NCBI GenBank assembly: GCA_950022655.1
Contig: OX465592.1
Span: forward strand, 2,566,623 to 2,630,622
Direction of reading: 5' to 3'
Origin: Alentia gelatinosa
Lineage: Eukaryota; Annelida; Polychaeta; Phyllodocida; Polynoidae
Length of the DNA: 64,000 nt
Shown here piece after piece: positions 23,101 to 35,478 of the stretch (within the stretch, counting starts at the first letter, position 1; each line of letters begins with the position of its first letter). Made by a program: the position numbers and the translations under genes. The notes beneath the pieces are model-generated. The model made no database searches and was not told the DNA's origin. It saw only the letters and a program-made list of their open reading frames with translations.

Positions 23101-26100
23101 ACCACTCTTGCTGCAACAACTGTGCAAGATACAACAACTGCTGCTGAAACATCCACTGTGCCACAGACAACTACTCCACTAGAAACCACTACTCTGCCAC
23201 TGACTTCAACAGAGCAAGTGACAACAAGTGGACCTCAGACCACAACACAGACTGCAACAACAACAACAGAAGCAGTGACAACAACTCAGGCCCAGACCAC
23301 AAGTGTGCCACAAACTACTACTGTAGCAGAAACAACAACACAGGCTCAGACCACCTCTCAGCCTCTGACTACTACAGTCGAGGCCACCACAACAGGCAAA
23401 GGCACTACTACAGTAGTCGAGACTACCACACAAACGGAAACCACTACTGTCCTAGAGACCACCACGCCTGAAGTCACAACAACTGAACAGCCAACCTCAA
23501 CTGTTGAGCAAACCACCACTCTTGCTGCAACAACTGTGCAAGATACAACAACTGCTGCTGAAACATCCACTGTGCCACAGACAACTACTCCACTAGAAAC
23601 CACTACTCTGCCACTGACTACAACAGAGCAAGTGACAACAAGTGGACCTCAGACCACAACACAGACTGCAACAACAACAACAGAAGCAGTGACAACAACT
23701 CAGGCCCAGACCACAAGTGTGCCACAAACTACTACTGTAGCAGAAACAACAACACAGGCTCAGACCACCTCTCAGCCTCTGACTACTACAGTCGAGGCCA
23801 CCACAACAGGCGAAGGCACTACTACAGTAGTCGAGAATACCACACAAACGGAAACCACTACTGTCCTAGAGACCACCACGCCTGAAGTCACAACAACTGA
23901 ACAGCCAACCTCAACTGTTGAGCAAACCACCACTCTTGCTGCAACAACTGTGCAAGATACAACAACTGCTGCTGAAACATCCACTGTGCCACAGACAACT
24001 ACTCCACTAGAAACCACTACTCTGCCACTGACTACAACAGAGCAAGTGACAACAAGTGGACCTCAGACCACAACACAGACTGCAACAACAACAACAGAAG
24101 CAGTGACAACAACTCAGGCCCAGACCACAAGTGTGCCACAAACTACTACTACGCCTGAAGTCACAACAACTGAACAGCCAACCTCAACTGTTGAGCAAAC
24201 CACCACTCTTGCTGCAACAACTGTGCAAGATACAACAACTGCTACTGAAACTTCCACTGTGCCACAGACAACTACTCCACTAGAAACCACTACTCTGCCA
24301 TTGACTACAACAGAGCAAGTGACAACAAGTGGACCTCAGACCACAACACAGACTTCAACAACAACAACAGAAGCAGTGACAACAACTCAGGCCCAGACCA
24401 CAAGTGTGCCACAAACTACTACTGTAGCAGAAACAACAACACAGGCTCAGACCACCTCTCAGCCTCTGACTACTACAGTCGAGGCCACCACAACAGGCGA
24501 AGGCACTACTACAGTAGTCGAGACTACCACACAAACGGAAACCACTACTGTCCTAGAGACCACCACGCCTGAAGTCACAACAACTGAACAGCCAACCTCA
24601 ACTGTTGAGCAAACCACCACTCTTGCTGCAACAACTGTGCAAGATACAACAACTGCTGCTGAAACATCCACTGTGCCACAGACAACTACTCCACTAGAAA
24701 CCACTACTCTGCCACTGACTACAACAGAGCAAGTGACAACAAGTGGACCTCAGACCACAACACAGACTGCAACAACAACAACAGAAGCAGTGACAACAAC
24801 TCAGGCCCAGACCACAAGTGTGCCACAAACTACTACTACGCCTGAAGTCACAACAACTGAACAGCCAACCTCAACTGTTGAGCAAACCACCACTCTTGCT
24901 GCAACAACTGTGCAAGATACAACAACTGCTGCTGAAACTTCCACTGTGCCACAGACAACTACTCCACTAGAAACCACTACTCTGCCACTGACTACAACAG
25001 AGCAAGTGACAACAAGTGGACCTCAGACCACAACACAGACTGCAACAACAACAACAGAAGCAGTGACAACAACTCAGGCCCAGACCACAAGTGTGCCACA
25101 AACTACTACTGTAGCAGAAACAACAACACAGGCTCAGACCACCTCTCAGCCTCTGACTACTACAGTAGAGGCCACCACAACAGGCGAAGGCACTACTACA
25201 GCAGTCAAGACTACCACACAAACGGAAACCACTACTGTCCTAGAGACCACCACGCCTGAAGTCACAACAACTGAGCAGCCAACCTCAACTGTTGAGCTAA
25301 CCACCACTCTTGCTGCAACAACTGTGCAAGATACAACAACTGCTGCTGAAACATCCACTGTGCCACAGACAACTACTCCACTAGAAACCACTACTCTGCC
25401 ACTGACTACAACAGAGCGAGTGACAACAAGTGGACCTCAGACCACAACACAGACTGCAACAACAACAACAGAAGCAGTGACAACATCTCAGGCCCAGACC
25501 ACAAGTGTGCCACAAACTACTACTGTAGCAGAAACAACAACACAGGCTCAGACCACCTCTCAGCCTCTGACTACTACAGTCGAGGCCACCACAACAGGCG
25601 AAGGCACTACTACAGTAGTCGAGACTACCACACAAACGGAAACCACTACTGTCCTAGAGACCACCACGCCTGAAGTCACAACAACTGAACAGCCAACCTC
25701 AACTGTTGAGCAAACCACCACTCTTGCTGCAACAACTGTGCAAGATACAACAACTGCTGCTGAAACATCCACTGTGCCACAGACAACTACTCCACTAGAA
25801 ACCACTACTCTGCCACTGACTACAACAGAGCAAGTGACAACAAGTGGACCTCAGACCACAACACAGACTGCAACAACAACAACAGAAGCAGTGACAACAA
25901 CTCAGGCCCAGACCACAAGTGTGCCACAAACTACTACTGTAGCAGAAACAACAACACAGGCTCAGACCACCTCTCAGCCTCTGACTACTACAGTCGAGGC
26001 CACCACAACAGGCGAAGGCACTACTACAGTAGTCGAGACTACCACACAAACGGAAACCACTACTGTCCCAGAGACCACCACGCCTGAAGTCACAACAACT

Positions 26101-29100
26101 GAACAGCCAACCTCAACTGTTGAGCAAACCACCACTCTTGCTGCAACAACTGTGCAAGATACAACAACTGCTGCTGAAACATCCACTGTGCCACAGACAA
26201 CTACTCCACTAGAAACCACTACTCTGCCACTGACTACAACAGAGCAAGTGACAACAAGTGGACCTCAGACCACAACACAGACTGCAACAACAACAACAGA
26301 AGCAGTGACAACAACTCAGGCCCAGACCACAAGTGTGCCACAAACTACTACTGTAGCAGAAACAACAACACAGGCTAAGACCACCTCTCAGCCTCTGACT
26401 ACTACAGTCGAGGCCACCACAACAGGCGAAGGCACTACTACAGTAGTCGAGACTACCACACAAACGGAAACCACTACTGTCCTAGAGACCACCACGCCTG
26501 AAGTCACAACAACTGAACAGCCAACCTCAACTGTTGAGCAAACCACCACTCTTGCTGCAACAACTGTGCAAGATACAACAACTGCTGCTGAAACATCCAC
26601 TGTGCCACAGACAACTACTCCACTAGAAACCACTACTCTGCCACTGACTACAACAGAGCAAGTGACAACAAGTGGACCTCAGACCACAACACAGACTGCA
26701 ACAACAACAACAGAAGCAGTGACAACAACTCAGGCCCAGACCACAAGTGTGCCACAAACTACTACTGTAGCAGAAACAACAACACAGGCTAAGACCACCT
26801 CTCAGCCTCTGACTACTACAGTCGAGGCCACCACAACAGGCGAAGGCACTACTACAGTAGTCGAGACTACCACACAAACGGAAACCACTACTGTCCTAGA
26901 GACCACCACGCCTGAAGTCACAACAACTGAACAGCCAACCTCAACTGTTGAGCAAACCACCACTCTTGCTGCAACAACTGTGCAAGATACAACAACTGCT
27001 GCTGAAACATCCACTGTGCCACAGACAACTACTCCACTAGAAACCACTACTCTGCCACTGACTACAACAGAGCAAGTGACAACAAGTGGACCTCAGACCA
27101 CAACACAGACTTCAACAACAACAACAGAAGCAGTGACAACAACTCAGGCCCAGACCACAAGTGTGCCACAAACTACTACTGTAGCAGAAACAACAACACA
27201 GGCTCAGACCACCTCTCAGCCTCTGACTACTACAGTAGAGGCCACCACAACAGGCGAAGGCACTACTACAGCAGTCAAGACTACCACACAAACGGAAACC
27301 ACTACTGTCCTAGACACCACCACGCCTGAAGTCACAACAACTGAGCAGCCAACCTCAACTGTTGAGCTAACCACCACTCTTGCTGCAACAACTGTGCAAG
27401 ATACAACAACTGCTGCTGAAACATCCACTGTGCCACAGACAACTACTCCACTAGAAACCACTACTCTGCCACTGACTACAACAGAGCGAGTGACAACAAG
27501 TGGACCTCAGACCACAACACAGACTGCAACAACAACAACAGAAGCAGTGACAACATCTCAGGCCCAGACCACAAGTGTGCCACAAACTACTACTGTAGCA
27601 GAAACAACAACACAGGCTCAGACCACCTCTCAGCCTCTGACTACTACAGTCGAGGCCACCACAACAGGCGAAGGCACTACTACAGTAGTCGAGACTACCA
27701 CACAAACGGAAACCACTACTGTCCTAGAGACCACCACGCCTGAAGTCACAACAACTGAACAGCCAACCTCAACTGTTGAGCAAACCACCACTCTTGCTGC
27801 AACAACTGTGCAAGATACAACAACTGCTGCTGAAACATCCACTGTGCCACAGACAACTACTCCACTAGAAACCACTACTCTGCCACTGACTACAACAGAG
27901 CAAGTGACAACAAGTGGACCTCAGACCACAACACAGACTGCAACAACAACAACAGAAGCAGTGACAACAACTCAGGCCCAGACCACAAGTGTGCCACAAA
28001 CTACTACTGTAGCAGAAACAACAACACAGGCTGAGACCACCTCTCAGCCTCTGACTACTACAGTCGAGGCCACCACAACAGGCGAAGGCACTACTACAGT
28101 AGTGGAGACTACCACACAAACGGAAACCACTACTGTCGTAGAGACCACCACGCCTGAAGTCACAACAACTGAACAGCCAACCTCAACTGTTGAGCAAACC
28201 ACCACTCTTGCTGCAACAACTGTGCAAGATACAACAACTGCTGCTGAAACATCCACTGTGCCACAGACAACTACTCCACTAGAAACTACTACTCTGCCAC
28301 TGACTACAACAGAGCAAGTGACAACAAGTGGACCTCAGACCACAACACAGACTGCAACAACAACAACAGAAGCAGTGACAACAACTCAGGCCCAGACCAC
28401 AAGTGTGCCACAAACTACTACTCTAGCAGAAACAACAACACAGGCTCAGACCACCTCTCAGCCTCTGACTACTACAGTCGAGGCCACCACAACAGGCGAA
28501 GGCACTACTACAGTAGTCGAGACTACCACACAAACGGAAACCACTACTGTCCTAGAGACCACCACGCCTGAAGTCACAACAACTGAGCAGCCAACCTCAA
28601 CTGTTGAGCAAACCACCACTCTTGCTGCAACAACTGTGCAAGATACAACATCTGCTGCTGAAACATCCACTGTGCCACAGACAACTACTCCACTAGAAAC
28701 CACTACTCTGCCACTGACTACAACAGAGCAAGTGACAACAAGTGGACCTCAGACCACAACACAGACTGCAACAACAACAACAGAAGCAGTGACAACAACT
28801 CAGGCCCAGACCACAAGTGTGCCACAAACTACTACTGTAGCAGAAACAACAACACAGGCTCAGACCACCTCTCAGCCTCTGACTAATACAGTCGAGGCCA
28901 CCACAACAGGGGAAGGCACTACGACAGTAGTGGAGACTACCACACAAACGGAAACCACTACTGTCCTAGAGACCACCACGCCTGAAGTCACCACAACTGA
29001 GCAGCCAACCTCAACTGTTGAGCAAACCACCACTCTTGCTGCAACAACTGTGCAAGATACAACAACTGCTGCTGAAACATCCACTGTGCCACAGACAACT

Positions 29101-30208
29101 ACTCCACTAGAAACCACTACTCTGCCACTGACTACAACAGAGCAAGTGACAACAAGTGGACCTCAGACCACAACACAGACTGCAACAACAACAACAGAAG
29201 CAGTGACAACAACTCAGGCCCAGACCACAAGTGTGCCACAAACTACTACTGTAGCAGAAACAACAACACAGGCTCAGACCACCTCTCAGCCTCTGACTAC
29301 TACAGTCGAGGCCACCACAACAGGCGAAGGCACTACTACAGTAGTCGAGACTACCACACAAACGGAAACCACTACTGTCGTAGAGACCACCACGCCTGAA
29401 GTCACAACAACTGAACAGCCAACCTCAACTGTTGAGCAAACGACCACTCTTGCTGCAACAACTGTGCAAGATACAACAACTGCTGCTGAAACATCCACTG
29501 TGCCACAGACAACTACTCCACTAGAAACTACTACTCTGCCACTGACTACAACAGAGCAAGTGACAACAAGTGGACCTCAGACCACAACACAGACTGCAAC
29601 AACAACAGAAGCAGTGACAACAACTCAGGCCCAGACCACAAGTGTGCCACAAACTACTACTCTAGCAGAAACAACAACACAGGCTCAGACCACCTCTCAG
29701 CCTCTGACTACTACAGTCGAGGCCACCACAACAGGGGAAGGCACTACGACAGTAGTGGAGACTACCACACAAACGGAAACCACTACTGTCCTAGAGACCA
29801 CCACGCCTGAAGTCACAACAACTGAGCAGCCAACCTCAACTGTTGAGCAAACCACCACTCTTGCTGCAACAACTGTGCAAGATACAACAACTGCTGCTGA
29901 AACATCCACTGTGCCACAGACAACTACTCCACTAGAAACCTCTACTCTGCCACTGACTACAACAGAGCAAGTGACAACAAGTGGACCTCAGACCACAACA
30001 CAGACTGCAACAACAACAACAGAAGCAGTGACAACAACTCAGGCCCAGACCACAAGTGTGCCACAAACTACTACTGTAGCAGAAACAACAACACAGGCTC
30101 AGACCACCTCTCAGCCTCTGACTACTACAGTCGAGGCCACCACAACAGGTGAAGGCACTACGACAGTAGTGGAGACTACTACAACATTAGGAGAAACAAC
30201 TACTTCAG
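5150..30208 (+). CDS. Giant mucin (PTS) exon 1: 62 copies of a 138-aa Thr-rich repeat
   Basis: Single open exon of 25,059 nt (8,353 codons), phase 1 at both ends, acceptor gatttcag and donor gtaagg. The frame is fixed by the upstream splice (Ser, Gly, then LDICGKTSTVEQ) and is open throughout; the in-frame stop lies just after the donor. It consists of 62 head-to-tail copies of a 138-residue unit (414 bp), itself made of about 20 short blocks of a few residues plus TTT. The consensus unit has 66 Thr in 138, about 13 Glu and 1 Asp, and no Lys, Arg, Cys, Asn, Phe, Tyr or Trp. This is the composition of a densely O-glycosylated, extended mucin domain with negative charge; the glycosylation is inference from composition. 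The array ends in a diverged TTLGETTTSG. The role is probably structural, in mucus, glycocalyx or a coat. The protein family cannot be named more closely than SEA-containing mucin. Confidence 0.93.
11433..15944 (+). repeat. Higher-order repeat copy 1 (period 5,376 bp, 13 units)
   Basis: A block carrying private variants in order: Ala-Thr-Arg (11536), Thr-Ser-Thr-Glu-Gln (about 11768), Gly-Lys-Gly (about 11960), Ala-Ile-Thr (about 12364), Val-Pro-Glu (about 12843), Ala-Lys-Thr (about 13153), a missing Thr codon near 13.70 kb and a short ACA run near 15.13 kb. The same series recurs 5,376 bp downstream. The left limit is set by tct versus act near 11432, the right limit by GAG versus CAG at 15945. 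Confidence 0.88.
16809..21317 (+). repeat. Higher-order repeat copy 2 (period 5,376 bp)
   Basis: Repeats the variant order of 11433-15944. By eye it differs at only a handful of bases (for example near 17513, 19450, 19929, 20018 and 20167) plus one lost ACA triplet at about 18.44 kb, after which the offset is 5,373. Such similarity against the wider unit-to-unit variation implies a recent block duplication within the exon. Confidence 0.88.
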
Positions 30209-30430
30209 GTAAGGCAACATCATGATTTCTATTGTATGGTTGATTTTTTTTCTTATGATCTGATATTTCTCTTTTTTTTTCCTATTTGATTTTTGAAGTT
30301 ATTGTATTTCATAATTCATCTACCAAAATATTTAATTCTTCTTACGTATTTATGAAATGATATTTATATTTTTTCTGTTAAAACAATAAACTGTATTGCA
30401 CTATTTATAACCTTTTATATCTTTTTTCAG
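30209..30430 (+). other. Intron between PTS exon 1 and SEA exon A
   Basis: 222-bp phase-1 intron with donor gtaagg and a long T-rich tract before the acceptor cttttttcag. Nothing else is seen. Confidence 0.88.
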
Positions 30431-30543
30431 GTGTTATATTTGAAACTGGAAGTATGTGTTTAACATCAGTCACATGGGATCCAAAGCTAGCGATAACCTC
30501 TTCTTCTGAATACAAGCAGCTCAAAAATCTATTCATCGAAGTG
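30431..30543 (+). CDS. SEA domain exon A (downstream module), mucin-like protein
   Basis: 113-nt exon, phase 1 in and phase 0 out, donor gtaggt. After the shared Gly codon it encodes VIFETGSMCLTSVTWDPKLA followed by ITSSSEYKQLKNLFIEV. The W-D-P-x-L, S-S-x-E-Y and L-x-x-x-F spacing is that of the first strand and first helix of SEA domains. Joined by phase to exon B (36778) and exon C (37200) it gives a complete SEA domain of ordinary length. It lies 222 bp after the giant exon, so each PTS block is followed by its own SEA domain. A Cys (SMC) precedes the domain. The matching exon of the upstream module is expected just left of the window. Confidence 0.9.
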
Positions 30544-30628
30544 GTAGGTCAATTTTCATTGTTTCCCCTCCTGAGATTATTTATTCTTACAACTTTTACG
30601 GATGTCATACCTGAACTCTAAAGCTGGG

Positions 30629-30808
30629 GACACACCAAGTGAATCAAAGCAGTGATCTCTGGAATGGCATGTATGTGAGATATTATTTCATTGTAATATC
30701 TCCCAATATTAATTCAGCGTCTAATCAGGAGAAATATGAAACATCTCACATACTCGCCATTATGTGAAGGCTATTCCAGAAATCGCTGCATTTCTTGTGT
30801 GGTGTGTC
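30629..30808. mobile_element. MITE-like imperfect palindrome, about 180 bp
   Basis: The left end gacacacca and right end ggtgtgtc are inverted. Similarity continues inward: cagtgatctctggaat on the left against the complement cagcgatttctggaat on the right, then atgtgagat on both arms. A non-coding element of about 180 bp with long imperfect inverted arms is typical of a MITE, but no target-site duplication or family is identifiable by eye. It could also be a transcribed hairpin. Confidence 0.6.
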
Positions 30809-32596
30809 TCAGGATTTGTAGAGGCTCACATTATTAAAAAAAACAACATTTGCACCATTTCAGGGATGTTTCCAAGAAGTCCTCTACATCGCTATGATAC
30901 CTATTTGATTTTAGATAGAAATGTTTAGAAGCTAATTCTACCTAACAATTAACATATTTTACCAGGTCTTTTAGTTTCCTATTCATAATAAAAATGTGAC
31001 AACATCGGATATTTTGCTTTAATGGCTCCTTTTGAATATATCTACCTTCTTTCATTGGTACCAGAAACGTTGATCTTGCTATGGTTGATCTAGCTATTTC
31101 TCTTATGTTTGAATCACATATTCATCCAAATTTTAACAGCTACATGATGACCAGCTTCTAAACTTGATAAAATGCCTAAGGAAGACATCTCCAACACATG
31201 AATTATTATGTCTTATAATCCCAAAAATGCATCTAAAATGTACAAATACATGCATATATTTTAACTGCAATCTAATAACTTTGCATTGGTTAGGTATGAT
31301 TTGGTTTAGCTACAGAAATATGATTGCAAGCCTTTATTACGATGCAGATAAATCTCATTAGTCAGTTGTGCTTGTCATTCCAATGCACATTTCTGTAATT
31401 AAAAAAACCTGGATTAGTATTGATATTAAGATGAATATAGAACATATTGATTAAGACTTAGAACCAGCTAGATTCATATAAAGACCTTTCACCCTATTGC
31501 ACTTGTTGCCCTTGGCAGAGCCGGGCAGCAGTGTCAGCATACTGATATATATAACAGTTTCAAGAATTGAATACTACACAAGTTTGGATGGCCTGTAATC
31601 ATTATTGAGGTTAAGCCGGGGGGACGATTATGGCGCATACACTATTACACTCTTAGAGTATTGTGTATTTTATGATTTGAATGCAGTTCTCGATTTATCT
31701 CACCCCTTTCAATGACATTAGAATAGCATTACATCAGAATAATTCAAATTACTTGGCAAATCCAGTTAGGAATGTAAAGCTAAAATTACAATGGGTTTAT
31801 AAAACTAAGAGGGGAAAGGCAAGTAAGTTGAGGACAAAAGGTGAACAGGTAAAAAACTTTAATACCCAATTAGGTACCAGACTGATGTATCTTAGTACAA
31901 GGCTAGGGGGATAAAATTGGTATTAGTATACATTGTAGGTGTCCAGGAAGTGTATCATAAGCAGGTGAAAGACCTATCATGGGGAACATTTTACTTTAGT
32001 GGTGTAGCAGATAACACTGTACAAAAAATATACTAATTCATATAAAGCATGTCTAAATAATGCATTAGAGAAACAGATACTGGAGGATAAATATTGCAGA
32101 GAATTGATAAATGAATAAGAATCGAACACCTATTTGTGCATTCCATCATGATTTTGATTATACCTTCACTACAAAACATAATGATATGTTTACTGTGTAT
32201 TGGCAATTTTTTTACATTTCATGAAGTATACCTTTTTTAATAGATAAATCGTATAAGTGTTTTGCTAAAACAATGTGCACTATGTATCTTGATCTTGGAT
32301 TATAGGGAGCATGTACATAACCTTTAACATATAACAAGCAATTATAGGATTGGTTTTTCATGAGAGATCTAAAAAAGATAGTGGGAAAAGTAGAATAAAA
32401 TCAAGATGCAAGATGGAGGAGGGAGGGCGTAAGGTGGTCAGGTGTATATATTTATGGAGGAGGAATGTTGATGCATGCCTTGCTTTGCAGGGGAAAAAAG
32501 ATGATTTATGTTTCTAAGCCTAGCTCTAGTAATGGATGTGATATAACTCAAGGAATTAAACCATGTTTTTAAGATTCCTTTTATCTGTCGTTTGTT

Positions 32597-32853
32597 GATC
32601 ATAGTGGAGCAGGTAAATGTGGATTTGGGATGGAATTGTGCACTTTGTGATATAAGCATAGCATATGGCATGCGTATGGGTGTTCCACATAGAGGTTTTT
32701 TTTTCAGAAAAAAGTATTGCCCATGAAAGAAATTCAATATGGCGAACATTTTCTGCCCAGAAACCATTGTGTAAATTGTGATATAAGCATGAAATATTGC
32801 ATGAGTGTTTCTTGCAGGCCACATTTTCAGGAAAATGTGCTAGCTATAAACTT
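32597..32853 (+). repeat. Second-module copy of the tandem 131-bp repeats
   Basis: Same as 259-515 at +32,338. Confidence 0.7.
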
Positions 32854-33436
32854 TACTAAAAGTTTCACTACGAGCCTGAGATATCAGGCAACATATGCAT
32901 TTCAAATTTTTGCTTAATTGATGCTTGTACTTTGTAATATGTGGACGCAGTTGTGCTGCACTTGAAGATGAGTAGTGTATTGCTCTCCTGATTGAACTTC
33001 CAGTGGAAGATTTACAACAACAACAAAAATTAATGTGCCCTTGTTGCGAAAGACACTCTCTTTATAATTCCTATCAACTTTCAATCTAAAATGGTGTTTT
33101 TTTTTATGAATTACCACTACTAAGCCTCTCGATGAACTGACAACTCTGTTTCCTAAGATGAACTGCCACTACTGAGGGTGGTTGTCGCCCACTAGATTCT
33201 AGGTCAACTCTCGACTGTAGAACCGGCCCAAGGCACTATAAATATCATGTAAGGAGGTCAGGTTGAAGGTCGGGGTTTGCTGCGAATGCAGTCATTGGCT
33301 ACTGGGTCTACTCTATTCCTTATATGGCAGTTAGTGTTATGGGACAAATCCATGCAGATACTCCACCCCTCAATATACTGACACTATACTGAGTTTCATC
33401 TGCCCAGAACAACTGGTTTTGAGGTGCCAGAAACAG

Positions 33437-33614
33437 CCACCTTTCTCCTTCACCCCCAAAAGTGGTAGATTTACTGGTATATCAAAGAGCAGTCCTTCTC
33501 ATACCATGTCTGTGTGGTATGGTGTACAGCTACCTTTCTCCTTCACCCCTAAAAGTGGTAGACTTACTGCTATATCAAAAGCCAGTCCTTCTCATACAAT
33601 GTCTGTGTTGTGTG
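33437..33614 (+). repeat. Second-module copy of the 93-bp tandem duplication
   Basis: Same as 1099-1276 at +32,338. Confidence 0.85.
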
Positions 33615-33644
33615 GGAACTTTAAGAACTCTCACCTCGGTAAAT

Positions 33645-33774
33645 GTGTAGGGGTAAGATTTTTACCTAAATTCATTACATAGATTTGATCGCCACCCTTG
33701 TGGTGTAAAAGAACCTTGAGAAAGTCTGGTGAGAACCTGTAATGGTTAACTGGACATTAAATCAAACCAACCAA
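33645..33774 (+). repeat. Second-module copy of the 128-bp interspersed repeat (copy 1)
   Basis: Same as 1307-1436 at +32,338. Confidence 0.8.
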
Positions 33775-33828
33775 CCTACCTTTTGCACCACCTCTATCTG
33801 CAAACCCACCCCTGCCTTGGGAAGGCTA

Positions 33829-33960
33829 GCCATATTGATTATTTTCGTGGCTAGCATTTTTTCCTGAAAGAGTGACCGATAAGGAACATTCATGACAAAC
33901 GCCATGCTTATATCACAATTTACACGATGGTTTGCCACATCTGCTCCACTATCATACTTT
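33829..33960 (-). repeat. Second-module copy of the inverted 131-bp repeat
   Basis: Same as 1491-1622 at +32,338. Confidence 0.7.
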
Positions 33961-34230
33961 ACAAGTGAGTAGGCAAAAAGAACTAGATAGAACATTCCTC
34001 TTTAGATTACATTAATACTATATGTTTTTGTATGTGTCATGTAGTGTCCATATTTTGTTCATTGTTTGATCTCTTTGCTTTCGTGAGCTGTTCAGATATA
34101 CCTGCAATTCATATTTATATTTTGCATCCAATCAACATATAAATTATATATAGATTTGATATGAGTGCAAATTATTGAAATATATATCATTTCAGTGATT
34201 TTTGTCTTTTACACAAGTTCAGATTAGGTT

Positions 34231-34438
34231 GTTTTATTTTTTTAGCAATTTCAATTAGGGGAATACTGTTATTCCACTCGGGCCCTAGACCCCTACTCCC
34301 CATCACAATGGCGGGTGTATAGCTGAATAGGCAGTGGGTACCATTTTTGTGTAAGTCTTTGGTATGACCCGGCTTGGGTTTGAACCCATGATCTTCCATG
34401 CTCGAGGCAAACTGCCTTACCACTTGGCCACTGAGCTT
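34231..34438 (-). mobile_element. Second-module copy of the tRNA-derived SINE
   Basis: Same as 1893-2100 at +32,338. It was copied with the module, not inserted independently. Confidence 0.7.
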
Positions 34439-34527
34439 ATGTGAGATATTGTTCCAGATAATTTGGCATTATTTCTTCTTCAATGTCAATGTTTATCTTC
34501 CCATAGCCAACATATTAGTCACTTACT

Positions 34528-34935
34528 ATCATTTACATGAATTAGAAAAACTTCCCATAGAAATATGCAAATCAGGCTTTGTTATTGACTTTAGAAAGGC
34601 ATTCTATAATTTTAGTCATGAATTATTATATAACAAACTTTGTATGTATGGGATATAAACAATGCTAACCTAAATTAGAAAAAAGCTACCTTAATTCTAG
34701 AATGCAACAGATGCTAGTTGATTCCTGTTTATCTAATAAAAGAGAAGTAATAACTGGGGTACCACAAGATTCAGGGTTGGGACCGCTGCTGTTTGTTATT
34801 TCATTAAAGGACTTGATAGATTATTAATATACACCAAACCTGTACTATATGCAGATGATTGGTTTATGATGGAAGGAGTGAATCAAGAGGAAGTGATTTT
34901 TATAATAAGTAAAAGAATTTATAAATTTATAAATT
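34528..34935 (+). pseudogene. Second-module copy of the reverse transcriptase relic (core)
   Basis: Same as 2190-2597 at +32,338, with the same stops and frame breaks. Confidence 0.85.
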
Positions 34936-35062
34936 TGTAGGGGTGAGATTTCTACCTGAATTCATTACATAGATTCGATCACCACCTTTGTGGTGTAAAG
35001 GAACCTTGAGGGTCTGGTGAGAACTTTTATTGGTTCATCGGATGTTAGATCAAACCAACCAA
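34936..35062 (+). repeat. Second-module copy of the 128-bp interspersed repeat (copy 2)
   Basis: Same as 2598-2724 at +32,338. Confidence 0.8.
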
Positions 35063-35463
35063 TATCGGGAGGCATATCGTAGTGTTTTGGTGTGTACCGG
35101 TGAGCATCGTAACATGTTGTGGGGGTGCATGAGAAAGGTACCATGGTCTCAATACACCCCGATACAGCTCATGATGCAAGCAGCATAATCAACCATATTT
35201 CCCGTTGATTATTTCATATGATTTTCTATTCAAATGCATTGTCGATACATAATGATACGAACCGATACGCTATGACAATTAATACATGATCAATTTTCAT
35301 AGTCCTTCTAAGATACAAGTCTTTTATTAGTGTGTATTGGTGTGTATTGGTAGTGTTATCGTAGAAACCTGACCAACTGCCCCAATATGCCCTATGATAT
35401 CGCTGTGATTTGATTTTGTATCGGGAAGTCAACATCAGCATGTATCGCTGTGTATCGGGGGTG
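35063..35463. repeat. Second-module copy of the TATCG-rich stretch
   Basis: Same as 2725-3125 at +32,338. Confidence 0.5.
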
Positions 35464-35478
35464 TGGTGAAGCCCCCAA

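Larger units (their letters stand above)
5174..30180 (+). repeat. 414-bp tandem array in PTS exon 1 (62 units)
   Basis: The period is visible directly: actgttgag recurs at 5176, 5590 and so on. Nine units are 3 bp short: seven by loss of one ACA or ACT triplet in the ACA run, two by loss of a Thr codon in the Glu-Val-Thr-Thr block (near 13.7 and 19.08 kb). Four units are only 273 bp, lacking 141 bp (47 codons) between two TTT blocks; their junctions (SVPQTTT joined to TPEVTTT) are at about 10371, 21809, 24151 and 24839. Recurrent variant units are Ala-Val-Lys (for Val-Val-Glu), Glu-Leu-Thr, Glu-Arg-Val, Gly-Lys-Gly and Thr-Ser-Thr-Glu-Gln. They occur in a fixed order in several places, which shows block duplication. 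Confidence 0.95.

Noticed and set aside
5152..30225. An independent 8,357-codon gene starting at 5152
   Set aside because: The apparent start is TTG immediately after a splice acceptor, and the apparent stop lies just past a splice donor. It is an internal exon.
30209..30240. The TGA at 30223 as the true end of the protein
   Set aside because: A strong donor (gtaagg) precedes it, and the SEA-A exon follows in a compatible phase. An unspliced read-through isoform ending here cannot be excluded without RNA data.
31681..31914. 77-codon plus-strand frame in the large intron
   Set aside because: A chance-length frame with no recognisable domain, no splice context joining it to the mucin and no repeat evidence.
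31470..32050. Possible 0.5-kb transposon with ends resembling ggtgaaag and ctttcacc and a repeated attcatataaag
   Set aside because: The inverted similarity is only about 8-11 bases and imperfect; not enough to call an element.
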